Below are positions 35,385 to 44,439 of a DNA stretch of 64,000 bases, piece by piece. Below the pieces are notes generated by a model, which was not told the origin of the DNA, ran no database searches, and saw nothing but the letters and a program-made list of their open reading frames with translations. The stretch's first letter is position 1, and every line of letters starts with the position of its first letter. A program made the position numbers and the translations under genes. The DNA lies in contig NZ_OBEB01000001.1 of NCBI RefSeq assembly GCF_900215315.1, positions 248,001-312,000 of the forward strand. The letters run 5' to 3'. Source of the DNA: Arsukibacterium tuosuense (GTDB taxonomy: Bacteria; Pseudomonadota; Gammaproteobacteria; Enterobacterales; Alteromonadaceae).

Positions 35385-38300
35385 CATCATGCTTTGGTTT
35401 CTCTAGTACATAATGTTTTTTAATTTTTGCATCATAACCTCTGTAAATGTCTCCTGGGGTCCCAACATATCCTTTATATTCTGGTGAAACATTTCCTCTA
35501 GCATTCGCAATATCTATATCTGGAACTGAAAAGTGGTCACTGTTGAGGTCATCCAATGATGGATCACCTGTCCTTATTAGATTGTCATTTTCGTCAAATG
35601 CAGAATACTCTCCATGTGTATGCCAATATCCAACTTCGACGGTATTCTCAGGGACAGCTGCAGAACCATTAAAAGGGTTAACACCATCCTCGTCACCTAT
35701 AATTGGACCGGTAAATCCATACATACCGCCACTATCTTTAAATATTAACCCCCCGTACTCCAAGTTATCCCTTTTAGACAAAGGGTTAGCAATTTTCATA
35801 ATATGTAAGCCAGCCTGATCACTAGTTTTAAACCGTTTACAAGCGTCTCCCTCTTTACAACTCAACCCCAACGGATCCACCCAATTGATATGATTAGGCG
35901 CATATTGGTAGTGGTTAATACCGCCTAGCAGGCCTATTGGGTCCTGGCTGATAAAGCGGCCGGTTTCGGGGTCGTAGTAGCGAAAGTGGTTATAGTGTAG
36001 CCCGGTTTCGCTGTCAAAATACTGGCCCTGAAAGCGGATTGGGTTGTTAATTTCGTTACGCGTTACAAATGCTTTACCGAAAACTGAATAGCTGGCTTGC
36101 CAGACAATATTGTTCTGGCTGTCGGTTAGGGATAACGGCGTGCCCAGCTGGTCCAGCTGGTAATAATATACCTCACCATTTTTCAGCAATAGCAGCGGTT
36201 TGTTAGTACCTGGCTCGTAGATATACCAGATACTATTGCCAGAACTGCGTTCACCGATAAGCTTATCGCCGTCCCAGAAGTATTCAGTGCGCTCGCCGCC
36301 GCTGATTTTGGCACTGCGCCGGCCAAAGGCATCGTACTCATAACGGCTGATGACACCGTTACAACTGACACTGGTTAACTGGTTAAAGCCATTAAATTCA
36401 CGCTGCTGCGTAGTTGCAGCCACTTTTGAATTTGTACCGGTGCTGGCACTGGCACTGGCGCCAACCGTGGCGGTGAGCTGGTTACCACTGTCGTCGTACT
36501 GAAACTGTTTATCATGATAACGCAGCAGGCGGTCCTGCTTAACTTCAATACCATCGCCTGCGGGATTACCAAAACTGTCCCACTGATGGTTTTCATTCTG
36601 GCCAGAATCATCGCTATGCTGCTTACTGACGAGCTGATCAAGCTTGTTGTACTGGTACTCAGTAGTGCCCAGTTGGTTATCCGTTACTTTTTTCAGCTGA
36701 TGCAGCGCAGTATAGCTGTACTGGCGTTGCTGGTTTTGGCTACCGCGGCACCACTGCTGAGTGGTTAAGCGGTTAAAGGCATCAAATTGCTGCTCCAGTA
36801 GCAAGCCGCTTTGATACTCGCGGGCGGTTTCGCGGCCGGCAGCATCGAAGGTACGCCATAACAGCGGCTGCTGATCTACCGCCAGCTGGGCCAACTGGCC
36901 TTCTTCATTGTAACGGTAATCCAGGGTGGTGCCGTCAGGTAATAAGGTACTACTGCACTTGCCCTGCTCGTTATATTGATGCGCAATACAGCTGTCGTCC
37001 TGCCAAATCTCGGTTGGCTGGCCGTTTAAATGATAATTAAAGCGCAGTTTGCGCTGGCCATTACTGGCCCGCAGTACCCGGCCAATTTTATCGTAATGAA
37101 AATGATTGCTGGCCAGGCTCTGGCCATGTAGCGCGGTTTGTTCGGTAATGCGGCCGCGTTTATCACGTTTTACTTTCAGCTGGCGTTTACTGCCGTCGCG
37201 CACACTGGCAATTAAGCCATTTAAATCATACTGAAAATGCTGCTGGCGACCATCAAAGCCTTGTAACCTTACCGGCCGCTCCTGTGCATCATACTCCAGC
37301 TGGTAGCGGGCACCGTCGCTGCGCATAATTGCTGTTAAGTTGCGCTCGTTATCGTATTGGTAATTAAATGCACTGCCATCGGCCTGCAGTAAACTGGTTG
37401 GCTGGCTTAAACCGCCATACTGACGCTCGATAACGTCGCCATTAGCATTAGTGGTCGTCAGTAACCGGCCGCTGCTGTCATAGCTAAAATGCTGCTCGAG
37501 CGGCTCTGCCGTTTTATCTGCTGGATATTGAACTTGCTTTAACAGCTTACCTGCCAGATTATAATGGTACTCAGTAACCAGACCACTGGCATCAACCACA
37601 CCATTTAAGCGGCCCAGGCTGTCGTAACTATACCTGGTCAGCGCATCGTTGTGTTTGAGTGCCAGCAGCTGGCTTTCGTCACTCCACAGCAAGCGCTGAA
37701 TGCTACCGCCCGGCAGATATACCCTTTCCAGCTGATTATTACTGCCATATTGATAACGCGTAACTAAATCATCGGGGCCGGTTTCCGCTAGCAATAGCCC
37801 GGCAGCACTGTATTCCCGACGCCATTGGCGGCCTTCAGCGTCAATAATTACGCTGCGCTGGCCCAGTTCGTTATATTGAAAATGAGTAATGGCGCCATCG
37901 GCCTGCTCAAGGGTAACCAGCTGGCCGTTGTCGTTGTAGTAAAAGCGGGTTTTGCTGCCATCAGGCGAGGTCTCGGTGGTTTTTTTACCCTGCTTATTCC
38001 AGCTGTATTGCCAGGTTGCACCATCGGGCGCCACTTTTTTCAGCAGCAGGTTACGTTCGTTATGAAAATACTGCCAGCGATGGCCATTACCATCAATGCT
38101 GGTAGCGCTGTGATTTGTGTCATCGTAACTGAAACGATAGTCATAAATACCGTTGTCGCCCCAGTTACGCACACAGCGGGCGGCCGGGCCGCTGCCTTGC
38201 CAGCTGAAGTAATGACAAAAGCCACTGGCCCGTTGGCGCACAGTAAGCAAATGCTGGCTGTACTGATACTTTTCAGTTTCCGCCCCACTGTTAACGGCAC

Positions 38301-39435
38301 TGATCAGCTCATCTTCATCATTGTAGTAATATTGTGCCAGCACGATACCGGTTGCTTGCGACCCTTTATCACTCTTATTACTTTTGCTGAGGCTTACCGC
38401 TTCAATCCGGCATAGCAAACCCGCACTGTTGTAATGCAGCTCAATCCCTTTTTTGCCGGTGTAATCTATCCGGCTTAACCGGCTTTGCTGGTTATAGTAC
38501 AGCTGCAGACAGCGTCCGACACTGTCCATCACCTGATGCAACACCCAACACCTATTGTGCTCGTTTTGCGCCGTTTTTACTGCGGGCACAAATACCCAAT
38601 GGCTATTATCGGGTTTCAGCAATACCAGGCTGCCATCAGTTTCTGCGCGCAATGCCAGCTCTTCGGCCAGCTGATAGCTGGTTTGACCGGGTGCCGGCAT
38701 GGTGAAATGCAACTGACGCCCTTCTTCATTAACTAACTGCAGCGACACCGTACCGGCTTCGTCGGTCACGCTATCAATATACAAATTGAAATTACTGCGC
38801 CAGCCATAACCAAAACCGATGTTCTGATGACTCTGACTGGAGCGATAGGTACGCCGCCACGCCATAGGCAGGGGCCCGGCCAGTTCAAAATCAGTTAATT
38901 CAAGAATTTCCTCACCGGTACACATGGATACCGGGTCGCCACAGGTCTCAACTTTAGCAGTCTCCGGGGTCTGTTGACTGGCAGCGTTCGCGCCGACCTG
39001 CTCAGACACAACACTGTCAGTAGCGGCAGCGGGCGCGTCTGTAGCTTTACCTCCGCGCTCCAGCGTTTTACTGCTGGCAGGCGGTGGCGTAACTGATTCG
39101 GGCGCAGTCAGCACAGCTTTACGCTCTGGTAGCTGCAGAATAAGCAGCTTTCCCTCTTGCAGCGCGCTAGCGAGCGTGCGGCAAAGCTCGGCATCGCGAA
39201 CCGCGCTCCAGGGAGCAGCTAAATCTGCCGCAACTAACTGACTGCAGAACCACTGATAAACATGGCGGATACTGTCGCTTTGGCTGGCACTGCGGTCAAA
39301 CGACTGGCGGATCCAGTTAGTCGCCGCATCACGACTGGCAAACTGCAACGGCGTGCCACTTTGTCCCTGACTTTCAGTGCAAAATAAATACATTTTGCCC
39401 GAGCGGGATTTAAGGGTTAAAGAATGCGCAGCCAT
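35377..39435 (-). CDS. Rhs-family polymorphic toxin with JAB/DUF4329-like tip, T6SS effector
   Basis: A 1352-residue protein. Residues 1-160 form a non-repeat N-terminal region without PAAR. DUF6531-type sequence (DPVSMCTGEEILELTDFEL) opens the shell, many YD repeats follow (about 200-1100), and RYYDPETGRFISQDPIGL leads to NWVDPLGL near 1184-1191, where Rhs tips are cut. The 161-residue tip (1192-1352; 35377-35862) holds YWHTHG with His1272 and His1274 and FSVPDID with Ser1303 and Asp1306, an H-x-H...S-x-x-D pattern as in JAMM/JAB peptidases and DUF4329. The tip is visibly more AT-rich than the core, a sign of tip exchange. PAAR and VgrG are encoded upstream in the same operon. Confidence 0.9.
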   Translation of the reverse strand: MAAHSLTLKSRSGKMYLFCTESQGQSGTPLQFASRDAATNWIRQSFDRSASQSDSIRHVYQWFCSQLVAADLAAPWSAVRDAELCRTLASALQEGKLLILQLPERKAVLTAPESVTPPPASSKTLERGGKATDAPAAATDSVVSEQVGANAASQQTPETAKVETCGDPVSMCTGEEILELTDFELAGPLPMAWRRTYRSSQSHQNIGFGYGWRSNFNLYIDSVTDEAGTVSLQLVNEEGRQLHFTMPAPGQTSYQLAEELALRAETDGSLVLLKPDNSHWVFVPAVKTAQNEHNRCWVLHQVMDSVGRCLQLYYNQQSRLSRIDYTGKKGIELHYNSAGLLCRIEAVSLSKSNKSDKGSQATGIVLAQYYYNDEDELISAVNSGAETEKYQYSQHLLTVRQRASGFCHYFSWQGSGPAARCVRNWGDNGIYDYRFSYDDTNHSATSIDGNGHRWQYFHNERNLLLKKVAPDGATWQYSWNKQGKKTTETSPDGSKTRFYYNDNGQLVTLEQADGAITHFQYNELGQRSVIIDAEGRQWRREYSAAGLLLAETGPDDLVTRYQYGSNNQLERVYLPGGSIQRLLWSDESQLLALKHNDALTRYSYDSLGRLNGVVDASGLVTEYHYNLAGKLLKQVQYPADKTAEPLEQHFSYDSSGRLLTTTNANGDVIERQYGGLSQPTSLLQADGSAFNYQYDNERNLTAIMRSDGARYQLEYDAQERPVRLQGFDGRQQHFQYDLNGLIASVRDGSKRQLKVKRDKRGRITEQTALHGQSLASNHFHYDKIGRVLRASNGQRKLRFNYHLNGQPTEIWQDDSCIAHQYNEQGKCSSTLLPDGTTLDYRYNEEGQLAQLAVDQQPLLWRTFDAAGRETAREYQSGLLLEQQFDAFNRLTTQQWCRGSQNQQRQYSYTALHQLKKVTDNQLGTTEYQYNKLDQLVSKQHSDDSGQNENHQWDSFGNPAGDGIEVKQDRLLRYHDKQFQYDDSGNQLTATVGASASASTGTNSKVAATTQQREFNGFNQLTSVSCNGVISRYEYDAFGRRSAKISGGERTEYFWDGDKLIGERSSGNSIWYIYEPGTNKPLLLLKNGEVYYYQLDQLGTPLSLTDSQNNIVWQASYSVFGKAFVTRNEINNPIRFQGQYFDSETGLHYNHFRYYDPETGRFISQDPIGLLGGINHYQYAPNHINWVDPLGLSCKEGDACKRFKTSDQAGLHIMKIANPLSKRDNLEYGGLIFKDSGGMYGFTGPIIGDEDGVNPFNGSAAVPENTVEVGYWHTHGEYSAFDENDNLIRTGDPSLDDLNSDHFSVPDIDIANARGNVSPEYKGYVGTPGDIYRGYDAKIKKHYVLEKPKHDDD

Positions 39436-39449
39436 GCCAATAATTGTCC

Positions 39450-40430
39450 TTAAAATTCAGAGATGCTGCCGGCTTGCTGCCAGCTGAAAACGGCCACGGC
39501 GCGGTATAACCGCTCCGAAATCTCGCACTGCAGGGTTACGCCTTGCTGGTTTGCATTGCTATAAGCCAGATATAAATGTAAAAACCGATAAAGCCCGCCA
39601 GCGGCACCAAGCTCACCGGTGCTATAAGCCGGCAAACTCAACTGTGTTGTTTGCTCAATACGTGGTGCCAGACGCTGATAAGAAGATTGCCAGCAAGCAG
39701 TCAACTCACTGCTGCCGTTGTCCGGCAGATAAATCCGTGTCAGGGCGCTATCAGTGTTAGCCGCTACCGCATCAAATAACTGCGCTATGGCTAACTCTTG
39801 TGTCGCACTACTTACGGTCGCATCTGCAGCCAGATAGTGACAGCACAGGCCAGTTTTACTGTGTTGCAACGCAAGCGCCACAGCGCCTTCTGACCATACA
39901 ACGTTATCACTGATCTGACATTCAGCAAGCTCTGCTATCGTTGGCTCCTTTACTGACATTGCTGACACCGGGCTATCCAGACCAATAATCCAGACCACTG
40001 ACTCACCGGCGGTTAGCAGTTGTCTGGCCGCATTTATCGCCATCAGCGCGGCACTGCGCCCATATGGAAATAACTGGCAGGCACTATGGCCTAGCAGCTC
40101 TGGAAATGCCTGACGCAATGTCTGTACCACGCCCGCTAATGCCTGCTCCCCTGCAACTTGCTCCGGCAGCACTAATAACACTGGCGCCGCATCAGGCAAC
40201 AAACTTAATTGCGACCGCAACTTCTTTAACATAGCCACCAGGCGCCCGGCAAACGATAAGTCCGGGTCCTCCAAATCGGGGTTAGCCAGGCGGTTTACCT
40301 GTCGCAGCTGGCCTGCCTGGCTTGCCAGAACCGGCTCTACCGGCATCACATCCAGCTGCAATGCCCACTCAGTATCAGCAGTTTTGCCAAGTACCGCAGC
40401 ATAGTCTGTCACCGTTAAGCAACTGGCCAT
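39450..40430 (-). CDS. Catalytically degenerate thiolase/ketoacyl-synthase-like protein of the T6SS effector operon
   Basis: A 326-residue protein with a thiolase-fold layout. RSAALMAINAARQLLTAGESVVWIIGLDSPVS (125-156, here in parts: helix after the nucleophile elbow, then a GG-type strand), SEGAVALAL (180-188) and GELGAAGGLYR (272-282) align with ketoacyl synthase landmarks. The elbow reads FPYGRSA with no Cys, and the usual GHxxGAAG His is Glu273. So it probably does not condense acyl groups. Genes of this type recur with VgrG, PAAR and TIGR02270 in T6SS clusters; an adaptor or chaperone role for Rhs loading is inference. It overlaps the upstream gene by 16 bases. Confidence 0.72.
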   Translation of the reverse strand: MASCLTVTDYAAVLGKTADTEWALQLDVMPVEPVLASQAGQLRQVNRLANPDLEDPDLSFAGRLVAMLKKLRSQLSLLPDAAPVLLVLPEQVAGEQALAGVVQTLRQAFPELLGHSACQLFPYGRSAALMAINAARQLLTAGESVVWIIGLDSPVSAMSVKEPTIAELAECQISDNVVWSEGAVALALQHSKTGLCCHYLAADATVSSATQELAIAQLFDAVAANTDSALTRIYLPDNGSSELTACWQSSYQRLAPRIEQTTQLSLPAYSTGELGAAGGLYRFLHLYLAYSNANQQGVTLQCEISERLYRAVAVFSWQQAGSISEF

Positions 40431-41461
40431 ATACCACCCTGCCAGTTATTAGGCTCTGCCAGTGCCAGTCCCGGTTGCTTTAACACCAACATCGCGGCAG
40501 CCGCAAAACGCTGGTACTGATTACCATTAGCCCATGTCTCAGTTAAATTGAGCTCTGTCACTGCCGTCCCGGCAACAAGGTGCTGTTCACTGACGGGCAT
40601 CGGCATACCTGCCGCCTGCGGCTCTCGCTGCGCGATATCGGCAGTGAGACTGCCCAGCATCGTGATCAGGGCACTTTGCGCCGCGCCCTGATGGGCGGGC
40701 TGTTTACTGAGCTCCAGCAACAGTGGCATAAACTTGCTCTGGCCACTAAACCCCATAGCGTTAATGGCCAGGGTAATATCAGTCAGACACAGCGCGTTAA
40801 CTATCTGTACTTTTCGCTCAGCCGGGGCAGCCAACAACAACAATTGTAGCTGCCGCGGCGTCAGGCAATCCGCTTTTTGCAATTGCTGGACTAATTGCGA
40901 CTCATCCGATTTTTGCCCCAGCAAATATAAGCTGTAATGCAGTTCAGCCTGTATTGCGGCGTTCTGATGCTGATCATCAGCCAACTGCTGCAACACTGCA
41001 CGCTGATCCAGCAGGCCATAATTACCGGCTAACTGCACCGCGCTTCTTAAATCAAGTGCCTGCATAGTCTGATACAACTTGGCAGCAACTGCTTTATTTG
41101 CCAGCAGACACAGCAACTGGCTTTGTTCAGCCCTGCGGTATTGCTGGACATAATGTGTCGTTGGTTGCTGCTGCAAAGCCAGCCACATTGCGGCCAGTAA
41201 CGCCTGAGCAGACAACGGCACTGCCAGTGTCAGCAACGTATCCAGCTCTGCCGCACTATTATCCAGCAATGTCCTCAGCCAATCCGGTAACTCTGGATCA
41301 CTGTTGCCAAGATAACGCTGACATAAGCGGACACTCTGCAACAGCCGGTAATCATGCTGCTGTAACTGGCTAAGAGTAATATAGTCACTGCTGGCCAGAC
41401 TTAATCGCTGTAGCCACAACAAATGAGTGCGCTCTGCCAGATCAGCGAAGGTTTGCATCAT
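40415..41461 (-). CDS. TIGR02270 family HEAT-like T6SS-associated protein
   Basis: A 348-residue all-helical protein matching the TIGR02270 group known from T6SS vgrG operons. Features are an N-terminal region (FADLAERTHLLWLQRLSLAS), repeated Leu/Ala/Gln-rich helical pairs (about 95-260) resembling HEAT repeats, and a C-terminal WANGNQYQRFAAAAMLVLKQ with the family's final WxxGxx-RxAAA pattern. No catalytic motif. It starts 3 bases after PAAR and overlaps the thiolase-like gene. Probably a scaffold or adaptor for assembling the PAAR-VgrG-Rhs spike; that function is inferred from context. Confidence 0.75.
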   Translation of the reverse strand: MMQTFADLAERTHLLWLQRLSLASSDYITLSQLQQHDYRLLQSVRLCQRYLGNSDPELPDWLRTLLDNSAAELDTLLTLAVPLSAQALLAAMWLALQQQPTTHYVQQYRRAEQSQLLCLLANKAVAAKLYQTMQALDLRSAVQLAGNYGLLDQRAVLQQLADDQHQNAAIQAELHYSLYLLGQKSDESQLVQQLQKADCLTPRQLQLLLLAAPAERKVQIVNALCLTDITLAINAMGFSGQSKFMPLLLELSKQPAHQGAAQSALITMLGSLTADIAQREPQAAGMPMPVSEQHLVAGTAVTELNLTETWANGNQYQRFAAAAMLVLKQPGLALAEPNNWQGGIWPVA

Positions 41462-41464
41462 GCC

Positions 41465-41755
41465 TTAGCCACCAATCAACACTGTTGGCACACCCACCAC
41501 AATCTTGCCACCATGGGCAGTATCATCACCCAGCCGCGCAGCGTTCTTACCGTTGATAAATACGGTAGCAGAGCCACCACTGATGCTGTCTGGCGGCCCG
41601 ACACAGAGTAACTTATCGCCCTTTCTCGCCGCCGGCATACCCGCAATACTGACATTAGGTGAGCCCTGCAACACTGGCCCGCCGACGTGCGGCACCTGAC
41701 CAGTCACTTTAGGACAGACATGCATACAACCAATTATCGCAGCGGGTTTGCTCAT
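41465..41755 (-). CDS. PAAR-domain spike tip protein
   Basis: A 96-residue PAAR protein. MSKPAAIIGCMHVCPKVTGQVPHVGGPV carries the Cys/His ligands for the tip zinc, and PNVSIAGMPAARKGDKLLCVGPPD and GKNAARLGDDTAHGGKIVVG are the repeated beta arms. PAAR sharpens the VgrG trimer and links it to the effector. As the Rhs protein lacks its own PAAR, this one is the likely connector. It follows vgrG by 52 bases and precedes the TIGR02270 gene by 3. Confidence 0.9.
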   Translation of the reverse strand: MSKPAAIIGCMHVCPKVTGQVPHVGGPVLQGSPNVSIAGMPAARKGDKLLCVGPPDSISGGSATVFINGKNAARLGDDTAHGGKIVVGVPTVLIGG

Positions 41756-41807
41756 ATTTCACCTTTGTTGCACTGAGATTTTCGTAAAATCTGGCTCAGG
41801 GCGGACG

Positions 41808-43622
41808 CTAATTAATACTAACCTTGGCACCATTAATAGTAATGTTGACGCCCTTAATCGCTATCGAGCCGTCACTTTTCATGGCAATAGAAGCGGCACC
41901 GGTTTTAATGGTAATGGCATCTCCTGCTTCAATGGTCAGAGACTTACCTATTTTATGCGTTTCTGCGCCATCTACTTTAGTGTTGCGATCTTTATTGACC
42001 GTGTCGGTGTCATTGCCTTTAATCAGCCGGGTACTATCGTTATCAATGTTGATTTGCTGATCATTTTCCACCCGCAGTTTGAAGTCCTTTTCGGCATGCA
42101 GATAAAGCAACTCATCGCCCTTTTTATCTTCAAAGCGAATTTCATTAAAATTATCAGCACCACCTCCCTCACTGGAACGGCTTTTCACCCCACTCTGGGT
42201 TTTATCAACCGGTAAATCATAAGGTGGCATGTGATCAGAGTTGTAAACCGCACCAATGATCACAGGCTGGTCCGGATCACCATTTAAAAATTCGACTAAT
42301 ACTTCCTGATCGCGCCGCGGATAAAAGAACATGCCCCACTTTTTACCAGCCCAGTTCTGACTAACCCGGATCGGACAGGAACTCTCATGATCAGTCACAT
42401 CGCTACGATCCCAATGAAACTTCACGGTAACCCGGCCAAGTTCATCAACTGATATCTCCTCGCCCCCCTTACAGGTTACGGTAGCCGTTTGCACCCCTTT
42501 CACCAGCGGTTTCGCTGTTTGCAATAACGGCCGGTAAGCCACGTCTTTTGGCACACAACGAAAGCTGTTCGTAATTACTTTTTCTGCACTCTGATTGGCA
42601 CCAGCCTGATTAATAATGGCGGCGTCTAAACGCAGGTCGGTAATAACATATTGCTTACCAACTTCTGCTTTATCTTCGTGTTCACTGATAGTAAAAGTGC
42701 GGCCAGCAGTAAAACTGCGACAGCTACTGGCACCTTGCTGCATCGCCATATCGCGCTGTAATGCCTCCAGTCGAATGGTTGCGATGGCTTTGGAACGACT
42801 GTGGGTTTCTGCTTCTGCGGCATAATTAAATATTTCATAATCGGCATGTTTGCTGACCAGACTACCTTTGCCATAGGTACCTGTGGGTAGTGACTTGGGC
42901 TTTTCCAGGTTGTAACCGCGCTGGACAAACTTGCCCGGCACCATCCGCAAGGCTTTTTGCCACTGGCTGATATGAGCTTCTGCCAGGGTGCCGGTATGAA
43001 ACTTAACATTCTTTTCCAGGCAAGGTTCGTACGCCGCGGCTTTATCGGCCAGGATCAGCTTATGCTGGCCTTTGCTGTGTTCAAAAAAGTAAAAAATGCC
43101 TTCCTGCTCAAGCAGCCGGCTGATAAAGCTGAAATCTGCCTCTTCATACTGCACTTTGTATTCGTAATCAGGGTAGCTACCGCTTATTTTTGCGCTGGCA
43201 TCCAGTTTAATGCCATGTTCTGAGGCCAGCGTTTCTACTATTTTCAGAACGTTCTGGGCTTTAAAAATGCGACTATTCACCTTATGCTGCATGTACCAGG
43301 CTGCCGGAACGATAGTAAGATGATAGTCGCGAAAATTGTTGGCGCCGGTTTCTTTATTAACCCGCAAGCCCAGGGCATTAAGCTCTGCCACCACGCCATG
43401 AATGTAGCGTTGGGTGTTATTGCCTAGTTCGAGTGTTATACAAACTTCTTTACCAATCAAATCTTTAGCTGCTATTTCCTGACCATTGGTATACACAGTG
43501 GCCGCCAGCGAAAATAACCGGGATATTCCTTCATCTAACACAAAACGGGTCAGGTAAAGCGCATCTTTACCCAGCGGCGTGTCAATTCTGATGCTGTTCT
43601 CATCCTGGGTAGCTTTTTGCAT
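41808..43622 (-). CDS. vgrG: T6SS spike protein VgrG (TssI)
   Basis: A 604-residue VgrG forming the trimeric puncturing spike. The gp27-like base (1-380) contains LVLDEG-type FVLDEGISRLFSLA and YSLQYEEADFSFISRLLEQEGIFYFFEH in short form (KVQYEEADFSFISRLLEQEG), the gp5 OB domain has DELGRVTVKFHWDR and SCPIRVSQNWAGKKWG, and the beta needle ends IEAGDAITIKTGAASIAMKS to KVSIN. There is no C-terminal effector extension, so toxicity must come from cargo such as the Rhs protein. A perfect hairpin separates it from hcp. Confidence 0.95.
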   Translation of the reverse strand: MQKATQDENSIRIDTPLGKDALYLTRFVLDEGISRLFSLAATVYTNGQEIAAKDLIGKEVCITLELGNNTQRYIHGVVAELNALGLRVNKETGANNFRDYHLTIVPAAWYMQHKVNSRIFKAQNVLKIVETLASEHGIKLDASAKISGSYPDYEYKVQYEEADFSFISRLLEQEGIFYFFEHSKGQHKLILADKAAAYEPCLEKNVKFHTGTLAEAHISQWQKALRMVPGKFVQRGYNLEKPKSLPTGTYGKGSLVSKHADYEIFNYAAEAETHSRSKAIATIRLEALQRDMAMQQGASSCRSFTAGRTFTISEHEDKAEVGKQYVITDLRLDAAIINQAGANQSAEKVITNSFRCVPKDVAYRPLLQTAKPLVKGVQTATVTCKGGEEISVDELGRVTVKFHWDRSDVTDHESSCPIRVSQNWAGKKWGMFFYPRRDQEVLVEFLNGDPDQPVIIGAVYNSDHMPPYDLPVDKTQSGVKSRSSEGGGADNFNEIRFEDKKGDELLYLHAEKDFKLRVENDQQINIDNDSTRLIKGNDTDTVNKDRNTKVDGAETHKIGKSLTIEAGDAITIKTGAASIAMKSDGSIAIKGVNITINGAKVSIN

Positions 43623-43684
43623 CCGTATGCCTCAATCAAGAATGGATTGGTAAAAATTCCGGGGTATCTGAAATAATACGTAAT

Positions 43685-43712
43685 ACAGCTGGTACCACGA
43701 GGTACCAGCTGT
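43685..43712. terminator. Perfect 12-bp hairpin between hcp and vgrG
   Basis: ACAGCTGGTACC, loop ACGA, GGTACCAGCTGT: a perfect stem starting 9 bases past the hcp stop. On the minus strand the tail (ATTACGTATTATTT) is only moderately T-rich, so partial termination or 3' protection of hcp mRNA is likely, giving more Hcp than VgrG. Confidence 0.75.
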
Positions 43713-43721
43713 GTGTTTACC

Positions 43722-44201
43722 TTACAGCTTGGCGCCTTTAACGCCGCTGTAACCGTATACCAATGGAGCGGTAACGTTGTTTTTATCGTCTGTCGGAGTA
43801 ACAGTCATCATCAGCTCGGTGTAGCTGATAACGATAGTTTCAACAGGACGGTCACCAGAAACTGACATCTGATAGCTGCTGATCATTGCATCAGTCAGTT
43901 CAATTTTCATGATTTCTTCAATTTTGTCGCCTTGCTTGGTAATGTGGAACACAGCCTTCTGGCCTTTACCGATAGTGGCTTCTTTGAATAAATCCGGTGA
44001 AGATTTATCTTGCAGTTTAGTAATAACAATATCGTTTAACCGGGTAGAACTGGCTTCACGGTCCATCGCAGTACCGGTGTATGAAGTTAACTCGCGGTGA
44101 GAACCCCAATCCATCGATAGTACGGTGATCATGTCTTTAAATTCATCAGCGGTTGATTCGCCTTTGATCGCGCCATACTGCAGGTAGGTATTTGCTTGCA
44201 T
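43722..44201 (-). CDS. hcp: T6SS tube protein Hcp (TssD)
   Basis: A 159-residue Hcp that stacks as hexameric rings in the inner tube. I use ATG 44201 (MQANTYLQYGAIKGESTADEF) because AAAAGGAG lies 8 bases upstream; an in-frame start at 44237 lies before that ribosome site. TYLQYGAIKGEST, ATIGKGQKAVFHITKQ, and VETIVISYTELMMTVTP are Hcp-like. It belongs to the longer Hcp group whose C-terminus reads APLVYGYSGVKGAKL. It stands apart from clpV by a 309-base AT-rich gap with its own promoter and is followed by a strong hairpin. Confidence 0.93.
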   Translation of the reverse strand: MQANTYLQYGAIKGESTADEFKDMITVLSMDWGSHRELTSYTGTAMDREASSTRLNDIVITKLQDKSSPDLFKEATIGKGQKAVFHITKQGDKIEEIMKIELTDAMISSYQMSVSGDRPVETIVISYTELMMTVTPTDDKNNVTAPLVYGYSGVKGAKL

Positions 44202-44387
44202 GCTATGCTCCTTTTGCATATTTAAAATAGTGTCCACTCAGGACAGATATAAACCCGGGCAAACCTCACCCCGGCCAAACGCTAAAAAAACACTCCCTCC
44301 AACCACCATGATTACTACAAACAAAATTAACATTGTTTAAACATTAAAGCGGGCTATGTCGGTAAAGCACTTTTTCAAACTGTACAA

Positions 44388-44415
44388 ATTATACATTCAA
44401 AGCATCTATGATCAA
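44388..44415 (-). promoter_or_regulatory. Candidate sigma-70 promoter of hcp
   Basis: TTGATC, 16 bases, TATAAT on the minus strand; the -10 is a perfect consensus. It would start transcription about 180 bases upstream of the hcp ATG, giving hcp-vgrG-rhs its own promoter. Confidence 0.45.
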
Positions 44416-44439
44416 CTTTTAATTAACTATTTAGATCTA

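Noticed and set aside
37825..38415. Long plus-strand open frame (196 codons) inside rhs
   Set aside because: It is an antisense shadow of the Rhs YD-repeat coding frame, with no ribosome site or recognisable domain. Similar shadows at 4851-5270, 13721-14116 and 41748-42215 were rejected on the same grounds.
42000..43622. VgrG with an effector domain
   Set aside because: The protein ends in the beta needle with no extension beyond the family core.
44202..44300. Sigma-54 promoter for hcp
   Set aside because: A GG and GC pair at the right spacing can be forced, but flanking bases do not fit TGGCAC-N5-TTGCA.
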